This document shows positions 6,116 to 9,424 of a DNA stretch of 9,424 nucleotides, in pieces (position 1 is the stretch's first letter; each line of letters starts with the position of its first letter). The stretch spans positions 1 through 9,424 of the forward strand of contig CALEYZ010000186.1 of NCBI GenBank assembly GCA_937928195.1, written 5' to 3'. The notes under the pieces are model-generated. The model had not been told where the DNA came from. It searched no databases and worked only from the letters and a program-made list of their open reading frames with translations. Source of the DNA: an uncultured Limnohabitans sp. (GTDB lineage Bacteria > Pseudomonadota > Gammaproteobacteria > Burkholderiales > Burkholderiaceae_C). Made by a program: the position numbers and the translations under genes.

Positions 6116-6895
6116 TCAGAGTTTTGGCAAAGTCTCTGGCAGTTTTGCTGCGGGCTCTCCAAACCACTTTTGGTGAAGTGCATTGAACTTGCCATTGGCA
6201 ATGATTTCTTTCAAACCGGCGTTGACTTTGGCAAGCAGATCTTTGTTGCCTTTTTTCACGGCAATGCCTAAGTAGCTTTCCTTGAAACTGGCATCACGAA
6301 CAATGCGCATCTTCTTTTCTGGATTGCTTTTCATGTAAAAACCCATGACGGCAACATCACCGACTGCGGCGTCGATGCCACCTTGAAGCAATTCTTCTAT
6401 GAGCAAGGGCGTGTTTTCAAAGCGCTTGATGTTGGGATTGGTTTTGCCAAACATTTCTGAGACGGCCGTGTCTGCCGTTTGACCCAAGCCAACGCCAATG
6501 CGGCGTGTCTTGAAATCAGCAAAAGACTTCTCCGTCACGTTGGGGTTGGTTAAAACCACCAAGTGAGCCAACAGGTAGGGGTTGGAGAAGTCGACTGTTT
6601 CTGCGCGGGCTGCGGTGATGGTCATTGCGGAAATGGCAATGTCACGGTCGCCATTGTTCAAACCCGGAATAAGTGCACCGAAGGGTGTGCTGACAATGTT
6701 GATTTTGAATTTTCCGGCTTCTGCGATGGCTGTGATGACATCGATGTCAAAACCCACGTGCTTGTTGTCGGGTGTGAGATAGCCAAATGGGCGAAAGGTA
6801 GAACCTGTGCCGACGGTCAGGACGCGATCTTGCGCGGCGCCTGAGAGGCAAGCCAATGCCAAACCGAGACTGAGAATGACTTTAGAAAACTGCAT
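6116..6895 (-). CDS. polar amino acid ABC transporter substrate-binding protein (HisJ/GlnH type)
   Basis: A periplasmic binding protein of 259 residues, family 3. The signal peptide covers about residues 1-21, ending in a SGAA site; Cys16 sits in ALAC, but this is not a good lipobox. The family signature matches GFDIDVITAIAEAG (48-61). TITAAR (92-97) carries Arg97, which aligns with the arginine that holds the ligand carboxylate in GlnH. Asp180 in VGDVAV aligns with the aspartate that holds the alpha-amino group. Together these support an amino acid ligand; the side-chain specificity is not readable. The ATG at 6895 has GGAG six bases upstream, an ideal fit. An in-frame ATG at 6907 overlaps that GGAG and would add four residues, so it is rejected. 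The gene begins just after the terminator of the sugar importer genes and heads a binding protein, permease, ATPase operon. Confidence 0.95.
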   Translation of the reverse strand: MQFSKVILSLGLALACLSGAAQDRVLTVGTGSTFRPFGYLTPDNKHVGFDIDVITAIAEAGKFKINIVSTPFGALIPGLNNGDRDIAISAMTITAARAETVDFSNPYLLAHLVVLTNPNVTEKSFADFKTRRIGVGLGQTADTAVSEMFGKTNPNIKRFENTPLLIEELLQGGIDAAVGDVAVMGFYMKSNPEKKMRIVRDASFKESYLGIAVKKGNKDLLAKVNAGLKEIIANGKFNALHQKWFGEPAAKLPETLPKL

Positions 6896-6909
6896 GTCTA
6901 ACTCCATTG

Positions 6910-6937
6910 AAAAAAAGGCCCGGAATTACCGAGCCTT
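6910..6937 (-). terminator. strong intrinsic terminator of the sugar importer operon
   Basis: On the minus strand AAGGCTCGG (6937-6929), loop TAATT and CCGGGCCTT (6923-6915) form a 9-bp stem with one U-G pair. It is followed at once by five more Ts, giving seven in a row when the last two stem bases are counted. This is a textbook rho-independent terminator. It begins seven bases after the stop codon of the MalG-type gene and ends about 15 bases before the start codon of the amino acid binding-protein gene. Confidence 0.88.
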
Positions 6938-6943
6938 GTTGGT

Positions 6944-7816
6944 TTACTCTTTGACGGATCCCGTCATGCCAGAAACATAATACTCAACAAAGAACGAGTA
7001 GATGAAGGCCACAGGCAAGGAACCAAAGAGTGCGCCTGCCATGAGTGCACCCCAGTGATAGACGTCACCTTCTACCAATTCTGTCACAACACCAACGGGT
7101 ACTGTTTTAACTTCACTGGAAGAAATGAAGGTGAGGGCATAAATAAATTCATTCCAAGACAGTGTGAAGGCAAAGATGCCTGCCGAGATAAGGCCTGGAA
7201 CAGACAAAGGCAAAATAATTTTGACCAGAATTTCCCAGCGATTGGCACCGTCAATCATGGCGCACTCTTCCAATTCAAAAGGGATAGAGCGGAAGTAACC
7301 CATGAGCAACCATGTGCAAAACGGAATCAGGAACGTAGGATAAGTAAGGATGAGCGCCAATCGCGTGTCAAACAGGCCCAGTTGAAAAATAACGGATGCC
7401 AATGGAATGAACAAAATGGAGGGCGGCACCAGGTAGGCCAAGAAAATGGCCAAACCCGTTTGTTTGGCGCCTTTGAATCGCAGGCGTTCAATGGCGTAAG
7501 CCGCTAGCACGGACGCAAATAACGAGAAGAACGTAGAGGTGACAGACACCACCACGGTGTTCCACATCCATTGCGGGTATTCCGTTTTGAACAGCAGTTT
7601 TTCAATGTGTGCCATGGTGGGCGAAATGATCCAAAACGGATTGCCATCACGCGACAGGAGTTCATTGTCAGGCTTGAAGGTGGTAATGCCCATCCAATAA
7701 AACGGAAAGAGCAGAACGAACAAGAACAGGCCCAAAGGCAAATAAGTTTTGAGAAGCTTGGTGGTGTTGCTGTCCAAATAGGACATGCCAACGTTGTCTT
7801 GAGAGTCTTTGCTCAT
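6944..7816 (-). CDS. carbohydrate ABC transporter permease, MalG type
   Basis: The second inner-membrane subunit of a sugar-type (CUT1) ABC importer, 290 residues. An N-terminal transmembrane segment (about 24-46) is followed by a periplasmic stretch (47-85) and five further segments (about 86-110, 122-145, 152-174, 206-230 and 258-282). The EAA loop that contacts the ATPase is at about 182-208 (LEECAMIDGANRWEILVKI, then ILPLSVPG), with the conserved Gly190 of the DGA core. The start codon overlaps the stop of the MalF-type gene by four bases (ATGA at 7816-7813), and the local ribosome-binding site is poor, so translation is probably coupled. It is the last gene before the terminator at 6910-6937. 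The substrate is not evident. No MalK/UgpC-type ATPase is present in the window. Confidence 0.94.
   Translation of the reverse strand: MSKDSQDNVGMSYLDSNTTKLLKTYLPLGLFLFVLLFPFYWMGITTFKPDNELLSRDGNPFWIISPTMAHIEKLLFKTEYPQWMWNTVVVSVTSTFFSLFASVLAAYAIERLRFKGAKQTGLAIFLAYLVPPSILFIPLASVIFQLGLFDTRLALILTYPTFLIPFCTWLLMGYFRSIPFELEECAMIDGANRWEILVKIILPLSVPGLISAGIFAFTLSWNEFIYALTFISSSEVKTVPVGVVTELVEGDVYHWGALMAGALFGSLPVAFIYSFFVEYYVSGMTGSVKE
6977..6982 (-). promoter_or_regulatory. possible -10 box inside the malG-like gene for the amino acid importer
   Basis: TATTAT on the minus strand matches five of six -10 positions. A start near 6970 would give a leader of about 75 bases that contains the terminator at 6910-6937. 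The best -35 candidates nearby are poor (for example TTCATC at a spacing of 18). I list it because the amino acid operon has no other visible promoter within the intergenic gap. Confidence 0.2.
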
Positions 7817-8724
7817 TTGTCGCTACCGCCTTGTTGCCATGCACGGCGTTGAAGTCCAAAGTAACTGAAGAGAATGGCGGCCAGTAAGAAGGGCACCATG
7901 GCGATGGCAATGGCCGCACCTTCACCCAAAGCACCGCCAGGAATCGCGCGCTGGAATGACAGTGTGGCCATCAGGTGGGTTGCGTTGAGCGGGCCCCCAC
8001 GTGTGATGACATAGATCAATTGGAAGTCTGTGAATGTGAACAACACAGAGAAAGTCATGGTGACCGCAATGATGGGGGTCAGCAAGGGCAGTGTGACGTG
8101 CCAAAACTGTTGCCAAGGCGTTGCGCCATCAATGGCAGAAGCTTCGTAATAGGAGGGAGAAATGGTTTGCAAACCTGCCAACAAGGTAATGGCCACAAAA
8201 GGTACACCGCGCCAGACGTTGGCACTGAGTGTGGCAAGTCGCGCATTCCAGGGCGTGCCCAAGAAATCAATGTAGGAATCAATCCAGCCCATTTTCATGA
8301 GCATCCAACTGATGATGGAGAACTGTGAGTCAAAAATCCACCAGAACGCAATGGCGGAAAGTGCTGTGGGGACGATGTATGGCAGCAAAATAACTGCACG
8401 GAAAAAAGACTTAAAACGAATGTTTTTATTCAGAAGCAACGCAAGCCACAAGCCCAAGAAAAACTTCAGGACGCTGGCCACCGTTGTGTAAAACATGGTG
8501 TTGAACAACGCCAATTGTGTGACGCTGTCTGACAACAAGAATATGTAATTTTCTAGACCAATCCATTCGCCACCACGGCCAATTTTGGTATCGGTAAAAC
8601 CGAGCCAAACACCCAAGCCAAGAGGGTAGGTCAGAAACAGCAGCAACAAAAGTGTTGCCGGCAGCATGAATATGAAGCCGAGCACATTGCGGCTGTTCTG
8701 AATTCTCTCGAGCAAGGGTGTCAT
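7813..8724 (-). CDS. carbohydrate ABC transporter permease, MalF type
   Basis: The first inner-membrane subunit of the sugar-type importer, 303 residues, of the short class (as in UgpA or LacF) without the long periplasmic domain of E. coli MalF. The N-terminal segment FIFMLPATLLLLLFLTYPLG (17-36) is typical, followed by WLGFTD (40-45) and the strand region GLENY (56-60). The EAA loop lies at about 193-218 (YEASAIDGATPWQQFWHV, then TLPLLTPI). RGGPLNATHLM (242-252) is the conserved segment before the last membrane helices. The ATG at 8724 lies 26 bases after the stop of the binding-protein gene; the ribosome-binding site is weak (AAAAGA). The three genes form one transcription unit. Confidence 0.94.
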   Translation of the reverse strand: MTPLLERIQNSRNVLGFIFMLPATLLLLLFLTYPLGLGVWLGFTDTKIGRGGEWIGLENYIFLLSDSVTQLALFNTMFYTTVASVLKFFLGLWLALLLNKNIRFKSFFRAVILLPYIVPTALSAIAFWWIFDSQFSIISWMLMKMGWIDSYIDFLGTPWNARLATLSANVWRGVPFVAITLLAGLQTISPSYYEASAIDGATPWQQFWHVTLPLLTPIIAVTMTFSVLFTFTDFQLIYVITRGGPLNATHLMATLSFQRAIPGGALGEGAAIAIAMVPFLLAAILFSYFGLQRRAWQQGGSDK

Positions 8725-8750
8725 GGGGTCTTTTCAGTAATGAAAGAAGA

Positions 8751-9424
8751 TCAAACTTTGTAGTAACGCTCAGCACGTTTTTGTGCGCGTTCTGCAGCTT
8801 CTTTCGGTGTTTTGGAACCGCTAGCAGCTTCAGCCACCATGTTGACCACGATGAAGTCAGCACCGGCACCCGCAGAGGCGTAGCCCAGCTTGCCTGCATA
8901 ACCAGCGGGACGCATGTTTTTGACAGGGTCGCGGTAGGCGGTGTGCTTTGGATCGGATGTCCAGATCGCACCCTTTGTGTAGGCGTCCAGAGGTGGGGCG
9001 ATGTAGCCGCCTGCTGCAGTTTGCCAAGGATCAAACTGCTCTTTTTCCATCATGAAGCGCAAGAACTCTTTGGCTGCGTTGGGGTACTTGGTGTACTTCA
9101 TGACCATTTGGTTGAAGAACAAGTGTGATTCTGTGGGGGTGCCAACAGGGCCTACTGGGTAGGGTGCGTGGAACACATCAGAATTCAATGCGCGGACTTT
9201 TTCATCGGGTGATGTTTTGGTTGCGTAGTAAATTGAGATTCCGTTGTTGGTCAAGCTGATTTGACCATCCAAGAACGCTTTGTTGTTGTTGGGGTCGAGC
9301 CAAGACAATGTGCCAGGAATGAATGTGGCATACATCTCTTTGGCGTATTCCAAAGCTTTGATTGTTTCAGGGCTGTCAATGACCACCTTGTTGTTGGCAT
9401 CGACCAACTTGCCGCCGAAGGCCC
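8751..9424 (-). CDS. carbohydrate ABC transporter substrate-binding protein, family 1 (C-terminal part, cut by window edge)
   Basis: The last 223 codons of a periplasmic sugar-type binding protein (MalE/UgpB family, SBP family 1). The frame stays open to the right edge, so the N-terminus and signal peptide lie outside. The TTG at 9407 is an internal Leu codon, not a start: in-frame AFGGK precedes it. Visible features are GQISLTNNGISIYYATK, a strand and loop in which family members contact ligand, and PVGPVGTPTESHLF, the segment before the hinge return. The helical end FLRFMMEKEQFDPWQTAAGGYIPP-like stretch (read here as GGYIAPP) and the tail AERAQKRAERYYKV complete the fold. It is followed by the MalF- and MalG-type genes in the usual order. 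The ligand cannot be assigned: a sugar, polyol or glycerol phosphate are all possible for the family. Confidence 0.92.
   Translation of the reverse strand, partial: AFGGKLVDANNKVVIDSPETIKALEYAKEMYATFIPGTLSWLDPNNNKAFLDGQISLTNNGISIYYATKTSPDEKVRALNSDVFHAPYPVGPVGTPTESHLFFNQMVMKYTKYPNAAKEFLRFMMEKEQFDPWQTAAGGYIAPPLDAYTKGAIWTSDPKHTAYRDPVKNMRPAGYAGKLGYASAGAGADFIVVNMVAEAASGSKTPKEAAERAQKRAERYYKV

Noticed and set aside
6952..6966. TGACGG/CCGTCA 6-bp inverted repeat at the 3' end of the malG-like gene
   Set aside because: It encodes the conserved-looking end of the protein and has a three-base loop; it may add to the terminator region but does not stand alone as a feature.
7055..7507. 150-codon plus-strand open frame opposite the malG-like gene
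   Set aside because: It is antisense to a well-supported permease, with low-complexity polar composition and no family resemblance.
9405..9407. TTG as the start of the sugar binding protein
   Set aside because: The frame continues to the window edge and the protein lacks a signal peptide from this point, so the gene is cut by the edge, not short.

Overview
The window looks like a chromosomal segment of a betaproteobacterium of the order Burkholderiales, probably Comamonadaceae-like (Limnohabitans or Rhodoferax type). The main reasons are two stand-alone Bug/TctC-type periplasmic binding proteins (a family greatly expanded in this group), moderate GC content, and the general style of the proteins. 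This placement is inference from protein families, not from a marker gene. I see no rRNA, tRNA, CRISPR array, transposase or phage gene.

Layout, left to right: (1) 1-96, the tail of an unrecognised plus-strand frame. (2) 163-1098 (+), the ribosome-assembly GTPase YlqF/RbgA. (3) 1095-2060 (-), a Bug-family binding protein whose stop codon interlocks with that of ylqF. (4) 2134-2562 (-), a universal stress protein. (5) 2656-3447 (+), a short-chain dehydrogenase divergent from it. (6) From 3489 to the right edge everything is on the minus strand. In transcription order it is: a sugar-type ABC importer (binding protein, cut by the window edge; two MalF/MalG-type permeases), a strong intrinsic terminator, a polar amino acid ABC importer (binding protein, permease, ATPase), and a second Bug-family binding protein.

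How the genes work together: the right two thirds is a solute-uptake locus. The amino acid importer is complete (HisJ-, HisM- and HisP-like). The sugar importer shows no ATPase in the window, so its ATPase must lie beyond the right edge or be shared from elsewhere. Neither Bug protein has TctA/TctB-type membrane partners here.

The most informative signals are regulatory. The uspA-like gene has an FNR/ANR-type palindrome centred about 40.5 bp upstream of the start point predicted from a TATGAT -10 box, which is the classic class II activator position. The first Bug gene has a perfect 9-bp inverted repeat that contains its own Shine-Dalgarno sequence. A strong terminator ends the sugar operon about 15 nt before the start codon of the amino acid binding-protein gene, leaving no room for a normal promoter between them. 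A GC-rich hairpin separates that binding-protein gene from its permease and ATPase. I did not find a clearly new enzymatic or defence system; the gene content is ordinary and the interest lies in the control elements.
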